From NCBI RefSeq assembly GCF_003231275.1, contig NZ_QKVL01000027.1:1-64000 (forward strand): DNA of 64,000 nucleotides, written 5' to 3'. This DNA is from Pseudomonas huaxiensis. Its GTDB lineage: Bacteria; Pseudomonadota; Gammaproteobacteria; Pseudomonadales; Pseudomonadaceae. Of the stretch, positions 9,068 to 17,995 are shown piece by piece. Every line of letters starts with the position of its first letter. Within the stretch, counting starts at the first letter, position 1. The notes under the pieces are model-generated. The model had not been told where the DNA came from, did not search any database, and saw only the letters and a program-made list of their open reading frames with translations. The position numbers and the translations under genes were made by a program.

Positions 9068-9523
9068 TCAGGCGTGGTGCAGGTGACGCAGTTTCATCAG
9101 CCCAGCCAGCGGGAAGTCACCTTCCAGTTCTGCCAGGCTCGCGGTACTCATCGGAGCGCTCTCCTGGCGCGAGCCCTTGGTCAGCAGACCAATCAGTTGC
9201 CCCACCAGCGGTTGATGGCTGACCAGCAGAACGTGGTCGAGACCGAGCCCCTCAAGCTCGTCGATGACCCGCGCCGGGGCGCTTTCCGGAGTGAGCCAGG
9301 ACACGGTGACCAGCGGCTTTGCGAACCCCAGCGCCTCATGTACCAATCCCGCTGTCTGCTGGGCGCGGACATAAGGGCTGACCAGGATCGCGTCAAGCGG
9401 CTGGCCCAGCAGGTGCGCGGCACTGCGCAGCACCTGCTGACGACCGTGGGCGGTCAGGTTGCGCTGGTCGTCGCTGCGGGCGTGCGGCTCGGCTTCGCCG
9501 TGGCGCAATACCCAGACCTTCAC
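9068..9523 (-). CDS. sixA: phosphohistidine phosphatase SixA
   Basis: A 151-residue cytoplasmic histidine phosphatase of the phosphoglycerate mutase superfamily. The RHG motif with the nucleophile (Arg7-His8-Gly9) is at the N-terminus and the second catalytic His is in VSHQP (about His103). Length fits the SixA family, whose E. coli member dephosphorylates phosphohistidine on signalling or PTS proteins; the substrate here cannot be read from sequence. It is the last gene of a gpsA-DUF4389-sixA operon and overlaps the DUF4389 stop by 4 nt, which indicates translational coupling. Confidence 0.88.
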   Translation of the reverse strand: MKVWVLRHGEAEPHARSDDQRNLTAHGRQQVLRSAAHLLGQPLDAILVSPYVRAQQTAGLVHEALGFAKPLVTVSWLTPESAPARVIDELEGLGLDHVLLVSHQPLVGQLIGLLTKGSRQESAPMSTASLAELEGDFPLAGLMKLRHLHHA

Positions 9524-9867
9524 AGCTTCGGCTCTTCGTCACGCACCGGATGGGCCGCAGGTGGCACGCTGTGCGGCGCTTCGCCCTCGGCCGGACGCGG
9601 GGTCGGCCAGTCGGCGAACGGCCACGGTTTCTGCTCGGTGTGGAAGCTGCCGAAGCGACCGATCTGGGCGAGGAACTGGCTCAGGCTGTCACCAAAATTC
9701 ATCAGGCTGCCGTTCGGCGCGCCGTAGACCAGGCGGTAGATCAACTGCAACAGCACCAACACGCCGAGCAGGGTCTGGGCAACCTGCCAGACCAGCAGGA
9801 ACAGCAGCATCCAGAGAACGCGCAAAACGATCGACTCACGTTGCGCCTGGTTGGGGGACTCACTCAT
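9520..9867 (-). CDS. DUF4389 membrane protein
   Basis: A 115-residue small membrane protein with one or two hydrophobic stretches near the N-terminus (about residues 14-48, rich in L, W and V) followed by a polar, Pro-rich C-terminus. It matches the DUF4389 family of gamma-proteobacteria in size and in the hydrophobic start with the RLVYG motif. Function is unknown. It lies between gpsA (18 nt upstream) and sixA (4-nt overlap), so all three are probably cotranscribed. Confidence 0.8.
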   Translation of the reverse strand: MSESPNQAQRESIVLRVLWMLLFLLVWQVAQTLLGVLVLLQLIYRLVYGAPNGSLMNFGDSLSQFLAQIGRFGSFHTEQKPWPFADWPTPRPAEGEAPHSVPPAAHPVRDEEPKL

Positions 9868-9885
9868 GTCGTGCTCCTGTATCGC

Positions 9886-10911
9886 TTAATTGAAACCGCT
9901 GGTGGAAATGAAATCGACGTCAGTCTTGGGCTCGCCGCGCATCAGCAACTCGATCACCTGGGCGAGGGTCCGCCCTTCGAACAGGATCGCGTGCAACCCG
10001 GCCACCAGCGGCATGTAGATCTGCGCCTGCTGGGCCTTGGCCTTGAGCACCTTGAGGGTGTTGACACCCTCGGCCACCTCGCCCAGGCGGTTGACCGCCT
10101 CGTCCAGGCTCAAGCCCTGGCCGAGAGCGTAGCCCACCTGATAGTTGCGGCTCTTGGGCGAGGAACAGGTGACGATCAGGTCACCAACGCCGGCAAGGCC
10201 GAGGAAGGTCATCGGGTTGGCGCCCTGGCTGACGGCGAACCGGGTCATTTCCGCCAGGGCCCGGGTGATCAGCATGCTCTTGGTGTTTTCGCCCATGCCC
10301 AGGGCGACCGCCATGCCGGCGATGATGGCGTAGACGTTCTTCAGCGCGCCGCCCAGCTCGACACCAAAACGGTCGGCGCTGGCATAGACGCGGAACGTGC
10401 GGCCGTGCAGCACGGCCTGGACCCGCTGGCACAGCGCTTCGTCTTCACTGGCGACGACGGTGGCGGTCAGCGCGTGCTCGGCCACTTCTCGCGCAAGGTT
10501 CGGCCCGGAAAGCACGCCGATGCGTGCCTTGGGGGCGATCTCTTCGAGGATCTGGCTCATCAGCTTGAAGGTCTGCGCTTCGATGCCCTTGGTCAGGCTG
10601 ACCAACATCTTGCCGCCGAGCAATTCGGCATGCGGCGCCAACACGCTGCGCAGAGCGCTGGACGGCAGGGCGACGAAGATCAGTTCGCTGCCCTGCAGGG
10701 TGCCGAGCAGGTCACTGACCGGCTCAACCGCCGGATGGATCTTGATGCCTTTGAGGTAACGCGGGTTTTCCCGGGTGGTGCGCATGGCCTCGGCCTGTTC
10801 GGGATCGCGCATCCATTGCCGTACCCCGATACCGTTTTCGGCCAGCAGGTTCGCCACGGCAGTGCCGAAACTTCCGCCTCCCAGAACCGCAACAGGCTGC
10901 TGTTCAGTCAT
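9886..10911 (-). CDS. gpsA: glycerol-3-phosphate dehydrogenase [NAD(P)+]
   Basis: A 341-residue soluble enzyme that reduces dihydroxyacetone phosphate to sn-glycerol 3-phosphate, the backbone for phospholipid synthesis. The Rossmann motif GGGSFGT is at residues 11-17. Further family signatures are SLTKGIE, SGPNLAREVA, ALKNVYAIIAG (catalytic Lys) and GLAGVGDLIVTC. The ATG at 10911 is preferred to a TTG two codons upstream because it gives the usual length and the usual MTEQQ-type start. It heads the gpsA-DUF4389-sixA operon and is divergent from the TonB receptor gene. Confidence 0.97.
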   Translation of the reverse strand: MTEQQPVAVLGGGSFGTAVANLLAENGIGVRQWMRDPEQAEAMRTTRENPRYLKGIKIHPAVEPVSDLLGTLQGSELIFVALPSSALRSVLAPHAELLGGKMLVSLTKGIEAQTFKLMSQILEEIAPKARIGVLSGPNLAREVAEHALTATVVASEDEALCQRVQAVLHGRTFRVYASADRFGVELGGALKNVYAIIAGMAVALGMGENTKSMLITRALAEMTRFAVSQGANPMTFLGLAGVGDLIVTCSSPKSRNYQVGYALGQGLSLDEAVNRLGEVAEGVNTLKVLKAKAQQAQIYMPLVAGLHAILFEGRTLAQVIELLMRGEPKTDVDFISTSGFN

Positions 10912-11010
10912 ATCCAATCCGTTAAAACCATAAAAAGTGGCGAAGCCAGCATTATACGGAGCGCCGCGACCAGCGCCAGATCACTGGAAAATGCCGGGCG
11001 GTCGGTTAAC

Positions 11011-13155
11011 ATGCCCGCTTGTCCTTCCGATCAAGGCCGCCTTGTGTCCTCTGGCCCTCGCCCTTCACACCCTTATCTGCTGCTGGCCGCCCTGCTCGGC
11101 GGCCCCGCCGTGGCCGACGACCTGTTCATCGACAGCCAGGCCGTACCGGAAGTTCTGACCGCCACCCGCCTCAAACAATCCCCGGCCGCAGTGCCGGGCA
11201 GCATGACCGTGCTCGACAGCGAGCTGATCAAGGCCAGCGGCGCTCGCGACATCCCCGAACTGCTGCGCCTGGTGCCGGGCATGATGATCGGCTACGGCGC
11301 CGGCAACCAGCCGACGGTCAACTACCACGGCAGCAACGTCAACGACGCCCGCCGCATGCAGGTGCTGATCGATGGCCGCTCGGTGTACCGCGCGGGCCTG
11401 GCGACCGTGGACTGGAGCGACATCCCGTTGGCCATGGAAGACATTGAGCGGATCGAGGTGTTCCGTGGCCCCAACACCGTCAGCTACGGCGCCAACGCGC
11501 TGATGGCGGTGGTCAACATCCTCACCCGTAGCCCGGCCGACAGCCATGGCACGCGCCTCAAGATTACCCGTGGTCAACGCGGCATCGACGATTTCTACGC
11601 CAGCCAGGGCATCGGCTGGGACGGCGGCGACCTGCGCCTCTCGCTGTCCGGCATGCAGGACGACGGCTTCGACAACAATCTGTTTGGCGCGGACTACCGC
11701 GACAGCCGCCGCCTGACCCGCTTCAATATCAGCGCCAGCCACACCCTGGACGCGAGCCAGAGCCTGGACTGGCAGCTCTCGGCCAAGGAAGGCAGCGACC
11801 AACGCCCCTACACCTACAAGCCGGTGTTCTATGGCATCACCGACAACGGTGACAACTCCGACGTCAACGCCAAGGACTACGCCGGGTCGCTGCGCTGGAA
11901 CATCGATTTCAGCCCGCAACACAGCCTGTATGTCCAGGGCTCAGCCCAACACTGGGACCGCCAGCAGGTCTGGCGTGCCTGCGACGCGGCGATTTCCTTC
12001 AGCCAGGAACTCACCCAGCTCTGGCAGTTGAACCCCAACTACACCGAGCAACTGGCGCGCAACATCACCGCCCCGATTCCGCAAGGCACCGGCGAAGAAC
12101 AGCGCCTGGCCGGCATCGTCAAGCAACAGTGGGAAAACGGCGGCAAACAGCCGGTCTGCGGCGACATCGATCAAAGCACCCGCGAGACCCGCTACGACCT
12201 GGAAATCCAGGACACCCTGAGCCTCACCGACAACCTGCGACTGCTCAGCGGGGTCAACTACCGCTATGACCGCGCCAACTCGCAGACCTACTTCAACGGC
12301 AGCCTTGATGACCAGACCTGGCGCCTGTTCGGCCAGCTCGAATGGCGGGCCGACGACCACTGGATAGTCCAGGGCGGCGCGATGTACGAGTCATCGCAAC
12401 TGGCGGGCGATTCGCTGACCCCGCGCATGGCGGTCAACTACCTGATTACTCCGCGCCACGGCCTGCGCGCGGTGTACTCCGAAGCCGTGCGCTCGGCGGA
12501 CATGTTCGAGAACAACGTCAACTGGAGTTACCGGGTCACCAACCTGAATCCTCCTGCCCTTGGCCAGGGCACCGGCGAGTACTTCGTCAAGACCCGCGGC
12601 CCCGGCAACCTCGACCAGGAACGCATGCGCTCGCGGGAGCTGGGCTACAACGGCTATTTCGCCGAGGTGGACCTGAGCGTCGACTTCAAGCTGTTCCACG
12701 ACGAAATCAGCGGGATGATCAGCGAACCGCTGCGCAACAACCAGTACATCGCCAGCAACAGCAACAACGCCCGCTTCACCGGTAGCGAAACCCAATTGGA
12801 CTGGCGGCTGGGCAGCGACGACCGCGTGCGCCTCACCTACGCTTACGTCGACGCCGAGGCCAGCAACCCCGACGACCAGCGCCTGACCGCCAGCAACAGC
12901 GGCTCGGCCGGCTGGATGCACGACTGGGGACGGGGCTGGTCGAGCGCCCTCTTCTATTACGGGGACGACGCACTGAACCAGTACCGTTTCGAGCGGGTCG
13001 ATCTGCGCGTGGCCAAGCGTTTCGCCCTGCCCCGCGCCAGCCTGGAGCTGGCCGGAACCTTGCAACAGCGCCTTGACGATGAGCCCCTCACCAAAGCCGA
13101 CAACCGCTACGACAGCCGGCACCTGCTGTATTTCAGCGCGGAGCTGGAATTCTGA
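11011..13155 (+). CDS. TonB-dependent outer-membrane receptor
   Basis: A TonB-dependent receptor of about 714 residues. The plug domain shows PGSMTVLDSELI, RDIPELLRLVPGM, VLIDGRSVYRAG and RIEVFRGPNTVSYGANA; the barrel ends in FSAELEF with terminal Phe. The start is uncertain: ATG at 11011 gives an odd N-terminus before the hydrophobic LLLAALLGG and AVADD cleavage site, and a GTG at 11044 would give a shorter signal peptide. VLTATRL may be the TonB box. The frame is open far upstream, but that part is opposite gpsA and unlikely to be coding. The plug resembles BtuB/siderophore-type receptors, but the ligand is unknown. The stop overlaps the next gene (TGATG), so receptor, binding-like protein and kinase form one operon. 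Confidence 0.87.
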   Translation: MPACPSDQGRLVSSGPRPSHPYLLLAALLGGPAVADDLFIDSQAVPEVLTATRLKQSPAAVPGSMTVLDSELIKASGARDIPELLRLVPGMMIGYGAGNQPTVNYHGSNVNDARRMQVLIDGRSVYRAGLATVDWSDIPLAMEDIERIEVFRGPNTVSYGANALMAVVNILTRSPADSHGTRLKITRGQRGIDDFYASQGIGWDGGDLRLSLSGMQDDGFDNNLFGADYRDSRRLTRFNISASHTLDASQSLDWQLSAKEGSDQRPYTYKPVFYGITDNGDNSDVNAKDYAGSLRWNIDFSPQHSLYVQGSAQHWDRQQVWRACDAAISFSQELTQLWQLNPNYTEQLARNITAPIPQGTGEEQRLAGIVKQQWENGGKQPVCGDIDQSTRETRYDLEIQDTLSLTDNLRLLSGVNYRYDRANSQTYFNGSLDDQTWRLFGQLEWRADDHWIVQGGAMYESSQLAGDSLTPRMAVNYLITPRHGLRAVYSEAVRSADMFENNVNWSYRVTNLNPPALGQGTGEYFVKTRGPGNLDQERMRSRELGYNGYFAEVDLSVDFKLFHDEISGMISEPLRNNQYIASNSNNARFTGSETQLDWRLGSDDRVRLTYAYVDAEASNPDDQRLTASNSGSAGWMHDWGRGWSSALFYYGDDALNQYRFERVDLRVAKRFALPRASLELAGTLQQRLDDEPLTKADNRYDSRHLLYFSAELEF

Positions 13156-14048
13156 TGCGCAGGTTGCGGCGCTGCCTGTTGCTGGTCCTGCTGTGGCCCC
13201 TGGCATCGCTCGCTGGCGGCGAGATTCTGCTCACCGGCGCTCAAGACAACGACAGCGTGCACGACTTTGTCGAGGCACTGGCCGCGCGGCGCCCGGCGGA
13301 TACCGTGCGCTTTATCCCGATCGAACAACTGCCCGCCCCCGGCCAGGTCAAAGCCGGTACCCGGCTGATCCTGCTCGACCTGCCCGCACTGGACTGGCGC
13401 CTGCGCGAGCCGGCCGGCCCGCCGGCGCTGGTCCTGCGTATCAGCCGGGTCCAGGCCTACCAACGCCTGGGCGATCTGCGCCCGCCTTACCTCAGCCTGC
13501 TGTGGAGCGATCCACCGCTACCTCGGCAATTGCAGTTGATCCGCTACCTGCTGCCGCAGGCGCGGCGGGTGGGCGTGCTCTACAGCGAACACAGCCGGTT
13601 TCTGCTCGATGAACTGCGCCATGCCGCCCAGCCACTGGGCCTGGAAATCGACGCACAACCGTGGCCCGACCTGAAGGACAACCGGCCCTTGCAGGCCCTG
13701 CTGCGGGACACCGATGTCCTGCTGGGCCTGGACGATCCACAGCTCTACAACCCGAAAACCGCGAAGAACCTGCTGCTCAGCAGCTACGCCCGGCAGATGG
13801 CGCTGATCGGCCCCAACGCCGGCTTCGTCCGCGCCGGCGCCCTGGCCAGTACCTTCAGCGACCAGAACAATTGGCTCGCGGTGCTCGACCGCCTGCTCGA
13901 CAAGCCTGCGGACCAGTGGCCGCGCATGCATTACCCGGAATATTTCAGCGTTTCCGGCAACCAGCAGGTCGCCCGGGCCCTGGGCGTCGAGGCAATCGAC
14001 CCTGATGCCGCCAGTCAGGCCGTGGCCGCAGGAGAATCCACCCGATGA
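13155..14048 (+). CDS. periplasmic ABC-type substrate-binding-like protein
   Basis: A 297-residue exported protein: basic start MRRLRR, hydrophobic core and cleavage near SLAGG. The body (YLLPQARRVGVLYSEHSR, LLGLDDPQLYN, ALIGPNAGFVRAGALAST) matches the YtrP/ABC_sub_bind type of uncharacterised periplasmic binding proteins, with a two-lobe fold. No ABC permease or ATPase gene is nearby, so it may be a sensor partner for the downstream kinase rather than a transport component. Start overlaps the receptor stop by 1 nt and its stop overlaps the kinase start (ATGA), which indicates tight coupling. Confidence 0.8.
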   Translation: MRRLRRCLLLVLLWPLASLAGGEILLTGAQDNDSVHDFVEALAARRPADTVRFIPIEQLPAPGQVKAGTRLILLDLPALDWRLREPAGPPALVLRISRVQAYQRLGDLRPPYLSLLWSDPPLPRQLQLIRYLLPQARRVGVLYSEHSRFLLDELRHAAQPLGLEIDAQPWPDLKDNRPLQALLRDTDVLLGLDDPQLYNPKTAKNLLLSSYARQMALIGPNAGFVRAGALASTFSDQNNWLAVLDRLLDKPADQWPRMHYPEYFSVSGNQQVARALGVEAIDPDAASQAVAAGESTR

Positions 14049-15970
14049 AAGCCGTGAGTTGGGACATCAGCACCCGCACCCAGATCATCAGCCTTGGCCC
14101 GGCCCTGGTGCTGACGCTGCTGCTGATCAGTTTTTTCACCTTTGTACGTATTCAGGACCTGCGTCAGGAGTTGAACCACACCGGTCAGTTGATCGCCAAC
14201 CAGTTGGCACCGGCTTCGGAATACGGGGTGATCGCCGGTAACGACGAAGTGCTGGAAAGCCTGATGCGCGCCACCCTGACCATCCCCCATGTGCGTTTTC
14301 TGGAGGTGCAGGACAACGCCAATCACATCCTGGTGTACGTCGAACAGCCCGATGAGCACGTCAACCGCGCCCAGCAGGTCGAAGTATTCCAGGCACCAAT
14401 CCGCCTGCAACGGATCAACCTCGACGCCGATTTCCTGCAAGAGGGGGAAGAACCACCGAGCATCATCGCGGACGACTACCTGGGCCGGGTGATCGTCGGT
14501 ATGTCCAACGACGCCTTCAGCCAGCGCCAGCAGGAGATCGTGATCAAGGCCGGGATCCTCGCCCTGTTCGCCCTGCTCTTCACCTTCCTTCTGGCCCGGC
14601 GCCTGGCGCGCAGCCTCTCGGAGCCGATCCGCGACATGGGTCATGCGGTCAAGGCGATCCAGAAAGGCGACTTCAACACCCCGCTGCCGGAGGTCGATGA
14701 CAGTGAGCTGGGGCACTTGGCCCGGCACATCAACAACCTCGCCAGCGGCCTGGCCCAAGCTTCCCGCGAGCAGGCAGAAGCCATGGCGCAAATGACCCAG
14801 GCGCGGGAAGAAGCTGAGCAGGCGAACAAGGCCAAGTCGGAATTCCTGGCGATGATGAGCCATGAGCTGCGCACACCGATGAACGGCGTGCTGGGCATGC
14901 TGCAATTGCTGCAGACCACCGAGCTGAGTGACGAACAGGTCGACTACACCAACGTTGCCAGCGAATCCACCGGACACCTGCTCAAGGTCATCAACGACAT
15001 CCTCGACTTCTCCCGCATCGAGCGCACCACGCTGGAGCTGGAGCAGATCGACTTCAACCTCGCCGAACTCATCGGCAACAGCGTGCAATCGTTCCTGCAC
15101 ACCGCCCAGCAACGCAACCTGACGCTGGAGCTGGAAATGCCCGAGAGCATGGAACAGCTCCAGGTGTGCGGTGATCCGACCCGCATCCGTCAGGTACTGG
15201 TCAACCTGATCGGTAACGCCCTCAAATTCACCGAAGCGGGCCGGGTGCAGGTCCTTCCGCGCTGGCAGATACTCGACCGGCAACTGATCTGGTTCACCTG
15301 CGCCGTGCGCGACACCGGCATCGGCATCGACAATTCGCGCCTGGAAACCATGTTCGTTGCCTTCCAGCAGGCCGACAGTTCGATTTCCCGCCGCTACGGC
15401 GGCACCGGCTTGGGTCTTTCAATCGCCCGAAACCTGGCCGAACGCATGGGTGGCAGCCTGCGCGCCGAGAGCCGCGTGGGCGTCGGCTCGACGTTCACCC
15501 TGGAAATGCCGCTGACGCTCCAGATGCGCCCGGCGCTGCTGACCATCGCGGGCAACACGACACCGAGCGATGCCGCGGGAAAACCGGTTCTGCTGGTGGA
15601 AGACAACCCGGTGAACCAGACGGTGATCCAGGCCATGTTGCGTAGCCTGGGCTTTGACGTGTGTGTCGCGGGGGACGGCGCCCAGGCCATCAGCCTGATC
15701 GCCCGCCAGCCGATCGCCGCCGTACTGATGGATTGCCGGCTGCCGATCGTCGATGGCTACGAAGCCACCCGGCGGATCCGCCAGATGCCGCAGGGTCGTG
15801 ACCTGCCGATCATCGCCCTTACCGCCAATGCCTTGCAGGGTGATCGGGAGCGCTGCCTGGAGGCGGGAATGAACGACTACCTGACAAAGCCGTTCAAACG
15901 TAATGATCTACAGCAGATTCTGCAGCGTTGGTTGCCCGGTCAAGCAGTCGTGACTGGCGATAAATGCTAA
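14045..15970 (+). CDS. hybrid sensor histidine kinase / response regulator
   Basis: A 641-residue inner-membrane kinase. Order: TM1 (about residues 17-38), periplasmic sensor region, TM2 (about 165-185, LALFALLFTFLLA), HAMP, HisKA with MSHELRTPMNG (phosphoacceptor His about 273), HATPase with N-box (LIGNALKFTEAG), G boxes (DTGIGID, GGTGLGLSI), then a receiver with phospho-Asp in LMDCRLP (about 563) and TKPFK. There is no Hpt domain, so phosphotransfer must go to a separate protein. The sensor region between the TMs may read the binding-like protein encoded just upstream. No dedicated output gene follows; fabA starts about 200 bp later. Confidence 0.93.
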   Translation: MKAVSWDISTRTQIISLGPALVLTLLLISFFTFVRIQDLRQELNHTGQLIANQLAPASEYGVIAGNDEVLESLMRATLTIPHVRFLEVQDNANHILVYVEQPDEHVNRAQQVEVFQAPIRLQRINLDADFLQEGEEPPSIIADDYLGRVIVGMSNDAFSQRQQEIVIKAGILALFALLFTFLLARRLARSLSEPIRDMGHAVKAIQKGDFNTPLPEVDDSELGHLARHINNLASGLAQASREQAEAMAQMTQAREEAEQANKAKSEFLAMMSHELRTPMNGVLGMLQLLQTTELSDEQVDYTNVASESTGHLLKVINDILDFSRIERTTLELEQIDFNLAELIGNSVQSFLHTAQQRNLTLELEMPESMEQLQVCGDPTRIRQVLVNLIGNALKFTEAGRVQVLPRWQILDRQLIWFTCAVRDTGIGIDNSRLETMFVAFQQADSSISRRYGGTGLGLSIARNLAERMGGSLRAESRVGVGSTFTLEMPLTLQMRPALLTIAGNTTPSDAAGKPVLLVEDNPVNQTVIQAMLRSLGFDVCVAGDGAQAISLIARQPIAAVLMDCRLPIVDGYEATRRIRQMPQGRDLPIIALTANALQGDRERCLEAGMNDYLTKPFKRNDLQQILQRWLPGQAVVTGDKC

Positions 15971-16027
15971 ATTGCGGCAGTCTTAGAGGCCGGAACTGAC
16001 CTAAGAAAGGTCTGTCGGAAAAATTTC

Positions 16028-16046
16028 AGTGCACAAGTGTACATCT
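16028..16046. promoter_or_regulatory. possible FabR/DesT-type operator upstream of fabA
   Basis: TGCACA-AG-TGTACA is an imperfect dyad (16030-16043) within AGTGCACAAGTGTACATC, about 130 bp before the fabA start. The spacing and the ACA-NN-TGT centre resemble TetR-family operators of unsaturated fatty acid regulators (FabR, DesT). The match is by eye and from memory. Confidence 0.35.
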
Positions 16047-16174
16047 TCGTCCCCTGTGCTGTGACTTTCACTACAACGCAATAGTCTATGGGTAGGCTAC
16101 CGCCCAAGGCCGAAGGGTCTGGGTCGGTCGGGAAGATTCGCCCCTTGCCGCACGGGGACTATTGAGGAGCTCGC

Positions 16175-16690
16175 ATGACCAAACAAAACGCCTTTACTCG
16201 GGAAGACCTGCTGCGCTGCAGTCGCGGTGAGCTGTTCGGCCCAGGTAACGCGCAACTGCCCGCCCCCAACATGCTGATGGTGGATCGCATCACCCACATC
16301 AGCGAAGAGGGTGGCAAGTACGGCAAAGGTGAGTTGGTCGCCGAGCTGGATATCACTCCAGACCTGTGGTTCTTCGCCTGCCACTTCGAAGGCGATCCGG
16401 TGATGCCGGGCTGCCTGGGCCTTGATGCCATGTGGCAACTGGTCGGCTTCTTCCTCGGCTGGCAAGGTCTGCCAGGCCGTGGCCGTGCGCTGGGCTCGGG
16501 CGAAGTGAAGTTCTTCGGCCAGGTACTTCCGACGGCGAAGAAGGTTACCTACAACATCCATATCAAGCGCGTCCTGAAGGGCAAGCTGAACATGGCCATC
16601 GCCGATGGTTCGGTCAGCGTTGACGGTCGCGAGATCTACACCGCAGAAGGCCTTCGCGTCGGTGTATTCACTTCCACTGAAAATTTCTAA
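16175..16690 (+). CDS. fabA: 3-hydroxydecanoyl-ACP dehydratase/isomerase
   Basis: A 171-residue hotdog enzyme that dehydrates 3-hydroxydecanoyl-ACP and isomerises trans-2- to cis-3-decenoyl-ACP, the branch point for unsaturated fatty acids. Catalytic His70 (FFACHFEGDPVMPGC) and Asp84 (LGLDAMWQ) are at the classical positions and length is canonical. GAGGAG precedes the ATG at good spacing. fabB follows after 11 nt, so the pair is cotranscribed as in other gamma-proteobacteria. Confidence 0.98.
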   Translation: MTKQNAFTREDLLRCSRGELFGPGNAQLPAPNMLMVDRITHISEEGGKYGKGELVAELDITPDLWFFACHFEGDPVMPGCLGLDAMWQLVGFFLGWQGLPGRGRALGSGEVKFFGQVLPTAKKVTYNIHIKRVLKGKLNMAIADGSVSVDGREIYTAEGLRVGVFTSTENF

Positions 16691-16701
16691 GGGTTATTCG
16701 C

Positions 16702-17922
16702 ATGCGCCGCGTCGTAATCACAGGTCTGGGCATCGTTTCTTGCCTGGGCAATGACAAAGAGACCGTCTCCGAAAACCTGCGTAAAAGCCGTCCGGGCATC
16801 CGTTTCAACCCGGAATACAAGGAAATGGGACTGCGCAGCCAGGTTTCCGGCTCCATCGACCTGAACCTCGAAGAACTGATCGACCGCAAGGTCTACCGCT
16901 TCGTCGGCCACGCGGCTGCCTACGCCTACCTGGCGATGCAGGACGCAATCAAGGACTCCGGCCTGACCGAAGAGCAGGTTTCCAACCCGCGCACCGGCCT
17001 GGTTGCCGGCTCCGGCGGCGCTTCGACCCTGAACCAGATGGAAGCGCTGGACACCCTGCGCGAGAAAGGCGTCAAGCGCGTCGGCCCGTACCGCGTCACC
17101 CGCACCATGGGTAGCACCGTTTCGGCGTGCCTGGCCACTCCGTTCAAGATCAAGGGCATCAACTACTCGATCTCCTCGGCCTGCGCGACGTCCGCACACT
17201 GCATCGGCACCGCCATGGAGCAGATCCAGTGGGGCAAGCAGGACATCGTCTTCGCCGGCGGCGGTGAAGAAGAGCATTGGAGCCAGTCGTTCCTGTTCGA
17301 CGCGATGGGCGCCCTGTCCACCAAGCGCAACGAAACCCCTGAACTGGCCTCCCGCGCCTACGACGCCGACCGTGACGGTTTCGTCATCGCTGGCGGTGGC
17401 GGCATGGTCGTCGTGGAAGAGCTGGAACACGCTCTGGCCCGCGGCGCCAAGATCTACGCGGAAATCGTCGGCTACGGCGCCACTTCCGATGGCTACGACA
17501 TGGTCGCCCCGAGCGGCGAAGGCGCAATCCGCTGCATGGAACAGGCGCTGTCCACCGTCGACACCCCGATCGACTACCTGAACACCCACGGCACTTCGAC
17601 CCCGGTCGGCGACGTCGCGGAAATGAAAGGTGTGCGTCACGTGTTCGGCGACAAGGCTCCGGCCATCAGCTCCACCAAGAGCCTGTCGGGTCACTCCCTG
17701 GGCGCCGCTGGCGTTCACGAAGCGATCTACTGCCTGCTGATGATGGAAGGCAAGTTCATTGCCGGCTCCGCCAACATCGACGAGCTGGACCCGGAAGTCG
17801 CCGACCTGCCGGTCCTGCGCGAAACCCGCGAAAACGCCAAGATCGATACCGTGATGAGCAACAGCTTCGGTTTTGGCGGCACCAACGCCACCCTCGTGCT
17901 CAAGCGCTGGGAAGGCAAGTAA
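16702..17922 (+). CDS. fabB: 3-oxoacyl-ACP synthase I
   Basis: A 406-residue ketoacyl synthase that elongates cis-3-decenoyl-ACP and other acyl-ACPs. The Cys-His-His triad is visible: Cys161 in SSACATSAHC, His in NTHGTSTPVGD and His in SLSGHSLGAAG, with the GFGGTNA end motif. It acts with FabA in the anaerobic-type unsaturated fatty acid pathway. Its operon ends at a strong terminator at 17943-17971, after which a long palindromic repeat is inserted before the convergent chemoreceptor gene. Confidence 0.98.
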   Translation: MRRVVITGLGIVSCLGNDKETVSENLRKSRPGIRFNPEYKEMGLRSQVSGSIDLNLEELIDRKVYRFVGHAAAYAYLAMQDAIKDSGLTEEQVSNPRTGLVAGSGGASTLNQMEALDTLREKGVKRVGPYRVTRTMGSTVSACLATPFKIKGINYSISSACATSAHCIGTAMEQIQWGKQDIVFAGGGEEEHWSQSFLFDAMGALSTKRNETPELASRAYDADRDGFVIAGGGGMVVVEELEHALARGAKIYAEIVGYGATSDGYDMVAPSGEGAIRCMEQALSTVDTPIDYLNTHGTSTPVGDVAEMKGVRHVFGDKAPAISSTKSLSGHSLGAAGVHEAIYCLLMMEGKFIAGSANIDELDPEVADLPVLRETRENAKIDTVMSNSFGFGGTNATLVLKRWEGK

Positions 17923-17942
17923 GGGCTGAGGCTCTTGCATGA

Positions 17943-17973
17943 AAAACGCCCCGACTGGTTCGGGGCGTTTTGC
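17943..17973 (+). terminator. intrinsic terminator of fabAB
   Basis: AAAACGCCCCGA pairs perfectly with TCGGGGCGTTTT across a 5-nt loop, 20 bp after the fabB stop. The A and T ends make it usable in both directions. Confidence 0.9.
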
Positions 17974-17995
17974 ATTTTCAGGACTGGTTTTTTTG

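Noticed and set aside
9550..11010. Long N-terminal extension of the TonB receptor frame
   Set aside because: The extension lies opposite gpsA and the DUF4389 gene, has shadow-like composition, and a signal peptide appears only after 11011.
15971..16174. Small gene between the hybrid kinase and fabA
   Set aside because: No frame with ribosome site or coding character; the stretch looks like the fabAB promoter region.
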